Positions 1 through 7,838 of a stretch of DNA of 19,074 nucleotides are shown piece after piece (within the stretch, counting starts at the first letter, position 1; each line of letters starts with the position of its first letter). A program made the translations under genes and the position numbers. The notes beneath the pieces are model-generated. The model was not told the origin of the DNA. It did no database searches and saw only the letters and a program-made list of their open reading frames with translations. Source of the stretch: CAYVIB01 sp964451365 (GTDB taxonomy: Bacteria; Pseudomonadota; Gammaproteobacteria; Pseudomonadales; Cellvibrionaceae); assembly GCA_964451365.1 (NCBI GenBank), contig CAYVIB010000050.1, forward strand, positions 1-19,074, given 5' to 3'.

Positions 1-606
1 ACCTCCACGGTGCGCCTGGCCGGCTCCTCGGGAGCCAACCCGTTTGCCTGTATCGCCTCGGGCATTGCAACACTCTGGGGCCCCGCCCACGGCGGTGCGA
101 ACGAAGCGGTGCTGTCCATGCTGAACGAAATCGGCGATGAGAAAAATATCGATAAGTTCGTTGCGCGCGCCAAGGACAAGGACGACCCATTCCGCCTCAT
201 GGGCTTCGGCCACCGGGTTTACAAAAATTTCGACCCCCGTGCCAAAGTGATGAAAGAAACCTGCGACGAAGTTCTGGACGCGCTCGGCCTGGAAGATGAC
301 CCACTGTTACGAATTGCCAAGCGACTGGAAAAAATTGCCCTTGAGGATGAGTACTTTATCCAGAAAAAACTTTATCCCAATGTCGATTTCTACTCCGGCA
401 TCATCATGAAGGCCATCGGCATTCCCACTGATATGTTTACCGTGATTTTTGCCACCGGACGCACTGTGGGCTGGATTACCCACTGGCATGAAATGCTGTC
501 GGACGGTTTCAAAATTGGCCGACCACGCCAACTTTATACCGGTGCGGCGCCACGAGAGTATACAGACCGGCGAACCCGATCACCTGCCAACCCGGATCAG
601 TTCTGA
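1..606 (+). CDS. gltA: Citrate synthase (type II), C-terminal part, 5' truncated by window edge
   Basis: This is the entry enzyme of the TCA cycle, condensing acetyl-CoA and oxaloacetate to citrate in the cytoplasm. The frame is open from base 1, so the start lies outside the window and about 201 C-terminal residues are visible. The citrate synthase hallmarks are present in order: GPAHGGANEA with the oxaloacetate-binding His, GFGHRVYKNFDPRA with the second active-site His, and the VDFYSGI segment with the catalytic Asp. The tail reads GRPRQLYTG, as usual for the hexameric, NADH-regulated type II enzymes of Gammaproteobacteria, and ends at TGA 604-606. A terminator follows at 709-741. It is a housekeeping gene, functionally unrelated to the carbohydrate genes, and marks the chromosomal edge of the accessory region. 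Identification is secure; only the type II assignment rests on overall similarity. Confidence 0.97.
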   Translation, partial: TSTVRLAGSSGANPFACIASGIATLWGPAHGGANEAVLSMLNEIGDEKNIDKFVARAKDKDDPFRLMGFGHRVYKNFDPRAKVMKETCDEVLDALGLEDDPLLRIAKRLEKIALEDEYFIQKKLYPNVDFYSGIIMKAIGIPTDMFTVIFATGRTVGWITHWHEMLSDGFKIGRPRQLYTGAAPREYTDRRTRSPANPDQF

Positions 607-708
607 GGGTAGGAGTAACCCGGGCAGCCGCAAGGACTGCCCCTGCCGTAAACGGCTGTCATGATTTCGCATTCTAAAAAAGAATGCTTATTCTCAATTA
701 AAATGCAG

Positions 709-741
709 AAAAAACCGGGCTTCGAAAGGCCCGGTTTTTTT
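709..741. terminator. Bidirectional intrinsic terminator between citrate synthase and the GH5 gene
   Basis: A perfect hairpin has left arm AAAAAACCGGGC (709-720), loop TTCGAAAG (721-728) and right arm GCCCGGTTTTTT (729-740). The A tract on one side and T tract on the other make it work on both strands. It lies about 100 bases after the citrate synthase stop and 10 bases after the stop of the convergent GH5 gene. A second, smaller inverted repeat, GCATTCT / AGAATGC with an A5 loop (669-687), sits just upstream in the citrate synthase trailer. Confidence 0.93.
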
Positions 742-750
742 GTTTATGGA

Positions 751-2151
751 CTATTGCGAATTGCAGGTTGATTCTGAAATACAGCTTTGTTGGTTTTCCC
801 ATCCCCAGCCGCTGCTAGTGGTTATACACATAGGGTAGTTTGTCCCATACCAGTTACACACCGAACTGGAGCCTCCGGAGCTGGATGAACTGCTTGAACT
901 GGACGAACTGGATGAACTGCTCGAACTGCTGGAGCTCGATGAGCTGCTTGATGATGAAGAACCGCCGTTGATTGTCTGGCCCGCGTTAGTGCATTCAGAC
1001 GCGCTAATGCAGCTTTGGCCGTTTTCATAGCCCCAGCCCGAGAGCGTGTTTTCACACACAGGAACTGGAGAGCCATACCAATTGCATTGTTGGCCACCGG
1101 ATGCGGAACCGGAGCTTGATGAACTGCTACTTGACGAACTGCTGGAACTGGAGCTTGAAGAAGAACTGCCGGAACTGCTGCCGCCACCCACACTGGTACC
1201 CCAGCCAGAAATAAGATTCTTAACATAGCGCCCCGAGGCAGTCAGGTTGGAATCATTCCATCCCCCGGTGGTACTTGCGCCGGGATTCAGCACGGAAGCG
1301 CCTTCACTTTTGTCGTTGATAGACCAGTTCGCGTGGCTGATGCTGTGCTCACGGAAGAAGTCCATCCACGCATTTGTTTCGCTTTCAGCCACTGCACCGT
1401 CGCCATTGGCGTTAACCGTGCCCCATTCAGTTGCGAACAGAGCAACGCCATTGCTCATGGCGGTACGGGCTTTATTGCGCAGGCTTTCGCCGTGGGTGCC
1501 CGCATAAAAGTGCAGCGTGTAAGCGATATTGGCATAGCCGGTAATCGGGTCATTTGAAGCGACGTCGACATCCTGAGACCAGGTGGGTGTACCCACAATA
1601 ATCAAATTGTCCGGGTCGATCGCGCGTATTTCAGCAATCACCGCTTCAGCGTAGGGTTTGATGGTACCGCCCCAGCTAACGGCCAGGGGTTCATTGTAAA
1701 TCTCGTAAATAACGTTGTTGTAGCTACCGTAGGTGTTGGCCATTTCCTTAAAAAAGTTTATGGCCGCGGCTTGATTGTCTTCCGCATGGTGAGAGTGCCA
1801 GTCGATAATGACATAAATGTCGTTGGCAATCGCCGCATCGACAACAGCCTTGACCCGGGCTTTGTTATCGCTGGGGTTCGACAGGTATCCACCATTGTCC
1901 TCAACCCCCATCGCGGCCCTGACAAGGGTGCTGTTCCAGTCCTGTGTGAGCCAGGAAACCACACCGGCGTTATAGAACTTCTCACCGCCCCAGCCGTTAT
2001 TGCTCCAGAACAGGCTGTTTCCGGCAAAACTCTTGGCTTCGCCACCACTTAATATCTGGGATCCGCTAACGGAAAGTGGGGGGACATCGGCGTGAGCCAG
2101 GACAGACAATATCAGAGAAAAAGCAATTATTAATCTTGTTACCAGCTTCAT
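751..2151 (-). CDS. Secreted GH5 endoglucanase with two C-terminal CBM10 modules
   Basis: Predicted endo-beta-1,4-glucanase, 466 residues, exported and acting on cellulose outside the cell. Residues 1-21 form a signal peptide ending in VLAHA. The GH5 domain (about 27-318, subfamily 2 in appearance) has the acid/base Glu154 in IYEIYNEP and the nucleophile Glu242 in FATEWGT; the DWHSHHAED segment is also typical. Then come a poly-Ser linker, a CBM10 (about 354-395, CNWYG...GWGYENGQSC), a second poly-Ser linker and another CBM10 (about 429-466, CNWYG...GWGWENQQSC). CBM10 binds crystalline cellulose in Cellvibrio-type enzymes. The ATG at 2149-2151 is chosen because GGAG lies 6 bases before it; the GTG four codons upstream overlaps that ribosome site. 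The gene converges on citrate synthase and shares its terminator. Cellulose as substrate is inferred from family and CBMs; GH5_2 enzymes can also cut mixed-linkage glucans. Confidence 0.95.
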   Translation of the reverse strand: MKLVTRLIIAFSLILSVLAHADVPPLSVSGSQILSGGEAKSFAGNSLFWSNNGWGGEKFYNAGVVSWLTQDWNSTLVRAAMGVEDNGGYLSNPSDNKARVKAVVDAAIANDIYVIIDWHSHHAEDNQAAAINFFKEMANTYGSYNNVIYEIYNEPLAVSWGGTIKPYAEAVIAEIRAIDPDNLIIVGTPTWSQDVDVASNDPITGYANIAYTLHFYAGTHGESLRNKARTAMSNGVALFATEWGTVNANGDGAVAESETNAWMDFFREHSISHANWSINDKSEGASVLNPGASTTGGWNDSNLTASGRYVKNLISGWGTSVGGGSSSGSSSSSSSSSSSSSSSSSSSGSASGGQQCNWYGSPVPVCENTLSGWGYENGQSCISASECTNAGQTINGGSSSSSSSSSSSSSSSSSSSSSSSSSSSSGGSSSVCNWYGTNYPMCITTSSGWGWENQQSCISESTCNSQ

Positions 2152-2473
2152 AGTAAACTCCACGGCTTCTCAGCGTCTTTCAAACATGAAAAAACCAATT
2201 AAAAAGTATTATTTTTAAAGTTATTTGTAATTGTAAAAATGACTAATACGTATCGGCGCAGGAACTTATTCACACCAACTGCGCAATAATAAACCAATTT
2301 GGCGTCAAAATAAACATTCTGTCAAATAAAAGAAATTCTTTAAAAACAAAAACTTAATAAAAAAGCACTAAAACGTCTGAACTATAATCAGGAACAAAAT
2401 CCCTTCGAGAAGTGTTCTGGTGCTTTGGGAGGAAAGAGTGGCTGAACGATTGTGAGGATATAAATAAAAGCAA

Positions 2474-2491
2474 AGCCGCTTTCATGCGGCT
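2474..2491 (-). terminator. Short hairpin, possible minus-strand terminator of unknown gene
   Basis: AGCCGC (2474-2479), loop TTTCAT, GCGGCT (2486-2491): a perfect 6-bp GC-rich stem. Read on the minus strand it is followed by TTGCTTTTATTTAT, a weak T-rich tail. No gene ending just before it on the minus strand could be found, so it may be a remnant or serve another role. Confidence 0.35.
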
Positions 2492-2521
2492 CTGACATCT
2501 GAATCTAGGCTGCATCGTGGG

Positions 2522-2563
2522 ACTTTGTTTTTGCTAACAGCATCCTGCTCCACAAAAACAAGT
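2522..2563. repeat. Imperfect inverted repeat, stem of about 11 bp
   Basis: ACTTTGTTTTTG (2522-2533) pairs with CAAAAACAAGT (2553-2563) with one bulged base, and the intervening 19 bases contain a small AGCA / TGCT hairpin. The right arm runs into the direct repeat GTCACACTTAA, which recurs at 2634. Function is unknown; a structured RNA or the edge of a decayed element are both possible. Confidence 0.35.
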
Positions 2564-2930
2564 CACACTTAATCAGGGAACGATATTTACAATGAACCTT
2601 TTGTACCGGGTCAACGGCGGGCTTCCTTTATCCGTCACACTTAAAATGAAATGTGTCTTTGTGGGAGCATCGACTATTGGTGCTTTTACATCTATTTGAT
2701 TGGAATTTTCCGGATTAAATTCAAATGGTTCCAATTACAATATTTTCGTTGGGCATATCCAGAACATCAACTGCACGGGAAAATAGATACTTGTCTCCCC
2801 AACTATCCCTTGCTAACTATCCCTCGTCAACTACGCAAATTTTTTAGAGCATGTAAAGGGATGTTACGAACCAGGTTTCTGTCGGAACTTTGGAAGTTGA
2901 CTTTATGCCATCGTTTGAAAGCGACTGAAA

Positions 2931-3041
2931 ATGAAAAGGAAAAATTGGAGAGGCCCGAGGCAATCCTCGCTACCGGAAGAACTGCTGGAATGGGTGGAAG
3001 CGTTACTGGATGAAATTGAGTTGAGCTTTGCTCGGGACTGA
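2931..3041 (+). CDS. Possible small protein, 36 aa, unidentified
   Basis: An ATG at 2931 opens 36 codons ending in TGA at 3039-3041, nine bases before a strong plus-strand terminator. The peptide is basic at the start (MKRKNWRGPR) and then predicted to be an acidic amphipathic helix (LPEELLEWVEALLDEIEL). No similarity is recognised. There is no good Shine-Dalgarno site, and the frame is closed by a stop five codons upstream, so it could also be the tail of a decayed gene. The case rests on its placement before the terminator and on the helix-like composition. Neighbouring overlapping frames look non-coding. Confidence 0.3.
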   Translation: MKRKNWRGPRQSSLPEELLEWVEALLDEIELSFARD

Positions 3042-3049
3042 CGGTATTC

Positions 3050-3080
3050 CGGCGCGCCAGGAAGGCAGCGCGCCGTTTTT
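3050..3080 (+). terminator. Strong intrinsic terminator on the plus strand
   Basis: CGGCGCGC (3050-3057), a 10-base loop, GCGCGCCG (3068-3075) and T5 (3076-3080). The T tract is only on the plus strand, so the hairpin is oriented to end plus-strand transcription coming from about 2900-3041. It may also slow minus-strand transcripts leaving the large heme-protein gene, whose stop is at 3130, but on that strand no T tract follows. Confidence 0.8.
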
Positions 3081-3129
3081 GTACGTCCATTTAAAGTGCT
3101 TAAATCACTCCACGGTTAGAGCGAACCAG

Positions 3130-6100
3130 CTACCACCAGTACACCGACGCCCACGGGTAAGCGCCCTCAGTGATATTGAAATGGTAGTAGTCGCTGGAGC
3201 CTTTCGGCGGTAACGCCGCACCCACCGTCGTCACCGCCGTGCCTGAACCATTAACGGTCACCGAAATACTCCGACCGTCAAAATTCGACGCGCCCCAGCC
3301 GTTTATCATGTCTTGAGTGCGGAAACAGTACGCACCGGTGGTATTGAAGTTACCCGATTGGCCGCCTGAGATGACATCCGAACATTCGCCGGTGCCGCCC
3401 GAGCTGGAACTCGAAGAACTGCTGGACGAACTTGAAGAACTACTGGAGGAACTCGAAGAGGAGCTGCTCGACGACGAACTGCCGTTGGCGACAGGACCGA
3501 AACTGATGTAGCCGTTGCAATGCAGCCATTCGCTGAACGAACCACCGCCACACGTACCGTCCCAGGCGCCTGTGTTCTCGCTCTCGTCTTCGGCCTGACG
3601 GGTCACGCCGTTAACGACTACATAGTCGACCCGCACATCCCTGTCCGCGCCGTCATCGTTTGTGAATGCCACGGTAACATCGCCGCCCAGGTTAGTGTTG
3701 GCGGTGTAATCCATCATCGCGGTGCTCAGCGTCCAGCTTTGAACATCGCTGCCGCCGATCCGCAGGGTGATTAATTCACTGCCGGTTGTGCCAAGGGCAC
3801 GTACCGTGATCATGTTTGAACCGCCGCTGCTGGATGAGGTGGAAGAGGAACTGCTCGAGCTGGATGAAGAGCTCGAACTCGACCCGGAGTTTCCATCCGC
3901 TTCAATTTGCAACAGATAGGCAACGAGATCGTCCCGCTCGGCTGCCGACAGGCTGGCGGCATTCCCGTGTGACGGATTATCGATGACATCGTAGAGCGTG
4001 GCCGCCGATCCGTCATGCAGGTAGGGCGCGGTGGCCCACAGGCCCAAGAGTGTCGGGGTATCCAGGCCGGTCAGCGTGCCCCCGATGCGTTGGCCGGAGT
4101 GCAGTTGAAGGGTTCCCACGTCATGCAGTACGCCCGCGGCACTGTCGGTGAAGGACTCGCCGGTGTGGCAGGTTGAGCAGTTCAACGTCTCATAGAGAGC
4201 CCGCCCTGTTTCGGCGCCGGTACTGAGTGTGCCGTCGTTGTCACGGTACGGGCTGCGCCCGGCGTCATCCAGCGACGACACATACGCGGCCAGGGCATCG
4301 AGATCCACGCTACGGCCGGCCTTCGGTGCGCCTAGCGGATCGCTGGTAGCGTTGAAGTCGGCATCGCTCATCAGGCCCGTGCCGCCAAAGGCATTGCGAA
4401 TGTCATTCTCGAAGTCCTGGATTTCGTCGAAGTTAGCGCTCCAATGGACGGGCCCGTGACCCATCCCGGCGCGGCCCAACAGCGTCACGGTGTTGCGGAA
4501 ACCCTCGCCGCGATCGGTGAAGTCCCACACGCGTCCGTCCTGCCCGCCATCCAGGTGACAGCTGGCACAACTGATGTAGCTCTCATCGCTGATGCGGGTG
4601 TCGGCGCTGTAGAACAGCGTTTTACCCTGCAACACTTGCTGCGAAAGCAGTTCGTTGTCGACCAGATCCACCTCCCCGATCACGCTGTAGGTGTTGTCGG
4701 TGCCGTCCAGAATCGTGCCGACGTCGGCGATCGACAGACTGCGGTTCATGAAATTCTGGACATAGAGCCGCCCGTCGTCACCGAGGGCGAGCCCCTGCGG
4801 GGCCGCGCCAACATCGATGGTGGAGATCACATCACCCGAATAGGCGTCTATCACATCAACAAAATTATTTCCCATCATGGAGACAAAGATGAGGTCGCCG
4901 AACTCGCTCATTGCGGCGGCGAAGGGCATATTGGCATCGTTCAGGTCCACGCGGTCAGCCGGAACTTCGCTGTTGGTATCGAGATTCAGGCGCGAGACAA
5001 CCGGGCGGACGGTATTGTCATGCGTTAGGGCCTGACCGTCACGGAAGGTGCCGCGGTCCATATTGTCCTGCTTGGACGGAACCCATGCATCGACTCCGTC
5101 GGGACTGATCACGATCGAACTGATGTAGTTCGGAATGCCTCGCCCGCCGTCGGCGTTGTCGGCGATGGTTGAGTTGGCAAGGCTAATCGTTCGCGTGAGC
5201 GTCAAGCTGGAAGCGTCAATATCGAATACTTCGCCGCGGTCAGCCGGCGACACGAAGCGCGTTACGAGGATGCGCCCCGAGTCGGCGGAAACAGCCACGC
5301 CGCGCACCTTGGGCGTGATGCCACCGGCATCCGGCCCGAGATCGAGTGTGCCGGTGATGCCGCGCGTGTTCGGATTAACGCGAACCAACTGCCCCGTTGC
5401 TTCCAGCGTCACATAAACCGCCGAACCGTCGGGGGCAAACGCGATGCCGTAGGGGGACGTTCCGTAGGGCAGGTTGATGGTCGTCACCGGGTTTCCAGTC
5501 GAGCCGTTCAGCACGCTAATGCTGTCCGAACCCTGACTGACCACCCAAACGCTGCCGTCCGGCGCTTGCGCCAGTGTACGGGGAGTTTTACCAACATTGC
5601 GCTCAAACGCTTTGGTATTCGTCGACATAGCTACCGCGCTGACGGTGTCCGAGTCCGGATTGACGGCCCATACGCGCCCGCCCGCCTCATCGACAAGAAC
5701 GCTGTTGCTGTGTGTCGGTGAACTGGCGGTCAGTGCCCGATGGATGATCTGCGTGGCGGAACAGGTCACGGCATCGCCGTTGGCGGCGCCGGGAATGGTC
5801 AAACTGTCCACGTTAGGGCCAGGGCTACCGGCGGTCGCCACCAGTTCAATGGTGTTATTGCCCGCATTCAGGCTCACACCCGTTCTGGTGTCCGTGGACC
5901 ATGTTGTCCATGAGCTGGTCGCGCCGAAATTCAGCGTGCCTTGACCGGCGCCGTTAACCACTACATTCAGCGGACGGGCGCTTCCCCCACCGTTGGCATA
6001 GCGGAATTCAAGGTTGTAGGTTCCGGCGGAGGCCACATTGACGTTCCAAGTCACTTTGACGCCCGATCCGGTACCGATGGGATAGTCGGCAAAGCCGGCG

Positions 6101-7806
6101 CCGGAATAGCCGGCATTATTACTGGCCACAACCACACCCCCGCCAAGTATGCCGTTTTCAGCTTCATAGGCGCCGCCGCCACTGATCGGCTCGGCGGTCA
6201 ATACCACTGAGTAGCGCCCGGGGCTGTTGTAAGTATGAGTCGCCGAAGTGCCGGACGCCGAACCACTGTCGTCAAAATTCCAGGAGTAGGTGTAGTCAAC
6301 GATATTCGGGTTGTCCGCGCTGAAGGATACCGGCTGTCCGACCGGTGCGGCCGCCAGCGGACTGATCACACACGCATTCCCATTACTGATACCCGAGCCG
6401 GTGGAGAATGTGGTGCGGACATCGCTGGTAAGCGCGTTGCCCACCAGGTCCGTCACACCGCCCGCGGGCAGAATGACTTCATAAGTGGTGTCGTCCTGCA
6501 ACGGTTGGCTGGGCCAGAACGTGACCACTGTGCCGGCATAGCCCCACGTACCGACGATTTGCGATCCGCCAACGGGGCGCACAATCAGGGATGAATTGTC
6601 CAGGGATGCAAACTCAATCTGCGAGTCAAAGGAGATGCCAATTCGACTGGCGGTCGGTTGATTGGTTGAGCGGTCCTTCGGCTCAATATGCAGTACTTCA
6701 GGTGCCCGGGTATCGGGCTGTGTCTTATAAGGCGCGAGCCAGGTACCGAAGGAGTCCTGCTCATCGCTGATGGAGATCAGGTTGCCGATACCCAGGGTAA
6801 ACTGATCATCCGTCTCCCCAATATCGCGGCCCGGGATGTACGCCTCTTCAATAATATTGTTGGGATTATCAATATTGTAAACGATGGCCCCGCCGCGGCT
6901 GTTGCGCGAGAAGCGGACCAGGCCCAGTAACAACTTGCCCTCGTCGAAGCTCATATACTCGGCGCCGGGGTGGTTGCTGTCGCCCATAAAGGTGATGTTC
7001 GACGGGTTGCTGAGCACATCGTATTGGCGAAGCGGGTTTATCATGAAGCTGCTCTTGCCGAAGAACCAGGTGATATAAGAAGCAACCGACGGTCTCTCGC
7101 AATCGAGCAGAGAGGGATTTGCCGGATCGCTGATGTCCAGCGTCGCAATGCCGGACAAATCCTTCGGCGTACCGGTGATCAGAACATTGCCCATCGCGAA
7201 GGTCGGGCCGGCGCTGACACCGCAGAATGCAGATGTCGGGACGCGCCTCACCACGCTCGGGTTGGAGGGGTTGCTGGCATCCACGATATGCAGACCGGTA
7301 TTGGTCCCGCCCACGTAGATGTAGTTACCCTGCCAGGCAATGCCCCACACGGCATTGGTGTTGTCGCCGTAATTTATATTCTCAAGTATGACGGCTTTTT
7401 CAAGGAACGGGCTGGACGGGTTGGTAATATTCCAGATATCGATACCCCGGCCGGAGATCGTGGCGGCGTAAAAGTTGCCGTCCGGGTATTTGGCAAAGCC
7501 CGCCTGGTGACCTTCAGCCTCGCCGGAACGATGAGGGCTGAGCATTTCGGAAATCTTGAAAGGGTTATACGGATCGCCAATGTCATAGAATTCCTGAATC
7601 CCATTACCCCCGATGAACAGGTAACCGTTCACGACGTAGGCCTGGTGGTTGGCGCGATTAGTCATCACGGGGCCGATCCGCCTGTACAGTTCACCGGATG
7701 CGTAAGACTGGTTAGGGATCGTCCCCGCGGCGGCGAAACTCGCGCTTGTGTAGCACATTGTGACAACGGCCACCAGCAAGCTTATAAAATAATTTTTTTT
7801 GACCAT
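3130..7806 (-). CDS. Exported multidomain di-heme cytochrome c with two beta-propellers, CBM35-like and CBM60 modules
   Basis: A 1558-residue secreted protein, most likely a cell-wall-bound redox protein. A signal peptide (about 1-24, ending SASFA) precedes an LVIVD-repeat propeller (about 25-360; repeats such as LHIVDASNPSNPSVV), an SbsA/Big_5-type Ig domain (367-470), a PKD domain from about 475 (SWNFDDSGSA) that appears interrupted by a CBM35-like module (about 544-670, opening YEAENG), a YVTN/NHL-type propeller (about 690-1040), and a di-heme region with CASCH (Cys1080-His1084) and CSTCH (Cys1210-His1214) plus a YLHDG motif at His1264 as in MauG / cytochrome c peroxidase relatives. Then come poly-Ser, CBM60 (about 1335-1436), poly-Ser, and an 88-residue unclassified module ending VYWW. 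ATG 7804-7806 is preceded by GGAG at 9 bases; the TTG five codons earlier is unlikely. Peroxidase, oxidase or electron-shuttle activity cannot be told from sequence. The CBM60 and linkers match those of the xylan enzymes nearby. Confidence 0.85.
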   Translation of the reverse strand: MVKKNYFISLLVAVVTMCYTSASFAAAGTIPNQSYASGELYRRIGPVMTNRANHQAYVVNGYLFIGGNGIQEFYDIGDPYNPFKISEMLSPHRSGEAEGHQAGFAKYPDGNFYAATISGRGIDIWNITNPSSPFLEKAVILENINYGDNTNAVWGIAWQGNYIYVGGTNTGLHIVDASNPSNPSVVRRVPTSAFCGVSAGPTFAMGNVLITGTPKDLSGIATLDISDPANPSLLDCERPSVASYITWFFGKSSFMINPLRQYDVLSNPSNITFMGDSNHPGAEYMSFDEGKLLLGLVRFSRNSRGGAIVYNIDNPNNIIEEAYIPGRDIGETDDQFTLGIGNLISISDEQDSFGTWLAPYKTQPDTRAPEVLHIEPKDRSTNQPTASRIGISFDSQIEFASLDNSSLIVRPVGGSQIVGTWGYAGTVVTFWPSQPLQDDTTYEVILPAGGVTDLVGNALTSDVRTTFSTGSGISNGNACVISPLAAAPVGQPVSFSADNPNIVDYTYSWNFDDSGSASGTSATHTYNSPGRYSVVLTAEPISGGGAYEAENGILGGGVVVASNNAGYSGAGFADYPIGTGSGVKVTWNVNVASAGTYNLEFRYANGGGSARPLNVVVNGAGQGTLNFGATSSWTTWSTDTRTGVSLNAGNNTIELVATAGSPGPNVDSLTIPGAANGDAVTCSATQIIHRALTASSPTHSNSVLVDEAGGRVWAVNPDSDTVSAVAMSTNTKAFERNVGKTPRTLAQAPDGSVWVVSQGSDSISVLNGSTGNPVTTINLPYGTSPYGIAFAPDGSAVYVTLEATGQLVRVNPNTRGITGTLDLGPDAGGITPKVRGVAVSADSGRILVTRFVSPADRGEVFDIDASSLTLTRTISLANSTIADNADGGRGIPNYISSIVISPDGVDAWVPSKQDNMDRGTFRDGQALTHDNTVRPVVSRLNLDTNSEVPADRVDLNDANMPFAAAMSEFGDLIFVSMMGNNFVDVIDAYSGDVISTIDVGAAPQGLALGDDGRLYVQNFMNRSLSIADVGTILDGTDNTYSVIGEVDLVDNELLSQQVLQGKTLFYSADTRISDESYISCASCHLDGGQDGRVWDFTDRGEGFRNTVTLLGRAGMGHGPVHWSANFDEIQDFENDIRNAFGGTGLMSDADFNATSDPLGAPKAGRSVDLDALAAYVSSLDDAGRSPYRDNDGTLSTGAETGRALYETLNCSTCHTGESFTDSAAGVLHDVGTLQLHSGQRIGGTLTGLDTPTLLGLWATAPYLHDGSAATLYDVIDNPSHGNAASLSAAERDDLVAYLLQIEADGNSGSSSSSSSSSSSSSSTSSSSGGSNMITVRALGTTGSELITLRIGGSDVQSWTLSTAMMDYTANTNLGGDVTVAFTNDDGADRDVRVDYVVVNGVTRQAEDESENTGAWDGTCGGGSFSEWLHCNGYISFGPVANGSSSSSSSSSSSSSSSSSSSSSSSSSSSGGTGECSDVISGGQSGNFNTTGAYCFRTQDMINGWGASNFDGRSISVTVNGSGTAVTTVGAALPPKGSSDYYHFNITEGAYPWASVYWW

Positions 7807-7838
7807 AGGTGTTGTCTCCAAAAGGTGTCGTCTCCAAA
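7807..7838 (-). repeat. Tandem 16-bp duplication carrying the ribosome binding site
   Basis: Two adjacent copies, AGGTGTTGTCTCCAAA (7807-7822) and AGGTGTCGTCTCCAAA (7823-7838), differ at one base. On the minus strand each holds TTTGGAGAC, so the leader of the heme-protein gene has two GGAG sequences. The inner one is 9 bases from the ATG at 7804-7806 and is the likely ribosome site; the outer copy is 16 bases further away. Confidence 0.8.

Larger units (their letters stand above)
2152..2930. other. Gene-poor, AT-rich intergenic region upstream of the GH5 gene
   Basis: About 780 bases with no convincing coding frame. The part next to the GH5 start (2152-2400) is markedly AT-rich and should hold its promoter; on the minus strand TTGACA (from 2330-2335) and TTGACG lie there, but no clear -10 can be paired with either. 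A short CCAATTTGG palindrome at 2294-2302, running into TTTGGCGTC (2298-2306), resembles the operator-like motif upstream of the SGNH gene. A TATAAT hexamer occurs on the plus strand at 2383-2388 without a recognisable -35. Two hairpins at 2474-2491 and 2522-2563 and an 11-base direct repeat GTCACACTTAA (2562-2572 and 2634-2644) follow. Codon-like structure is absent from 2400 to 2900. Confidence 0.6.

Noticed and set aside
660..700. Fur-box-like AT-rich sequence after citrate synthase
   Set aside because: Only a 7-bp inverted repeat with an A5 loop is present; it is in a trailer region with no promoter and does not match the 19-bp Fur pattern.
1046..1228. Glu/Leu/Asp-rich plus-strand frames (also 3317-3511, 13414-13794, 16894-17136)
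   Set aside because: They are the reverse reading of poly-serine linkers, which gives runs of GAA, CTG and GAC codons.
2651..3013. 120-codon plus frame and overlapping 87-codon minus frame (2827-3090)
   Set aside because: No ribosome site, odd composition, mutually overlapping, and the minus frame runs through a terminator hairpin.
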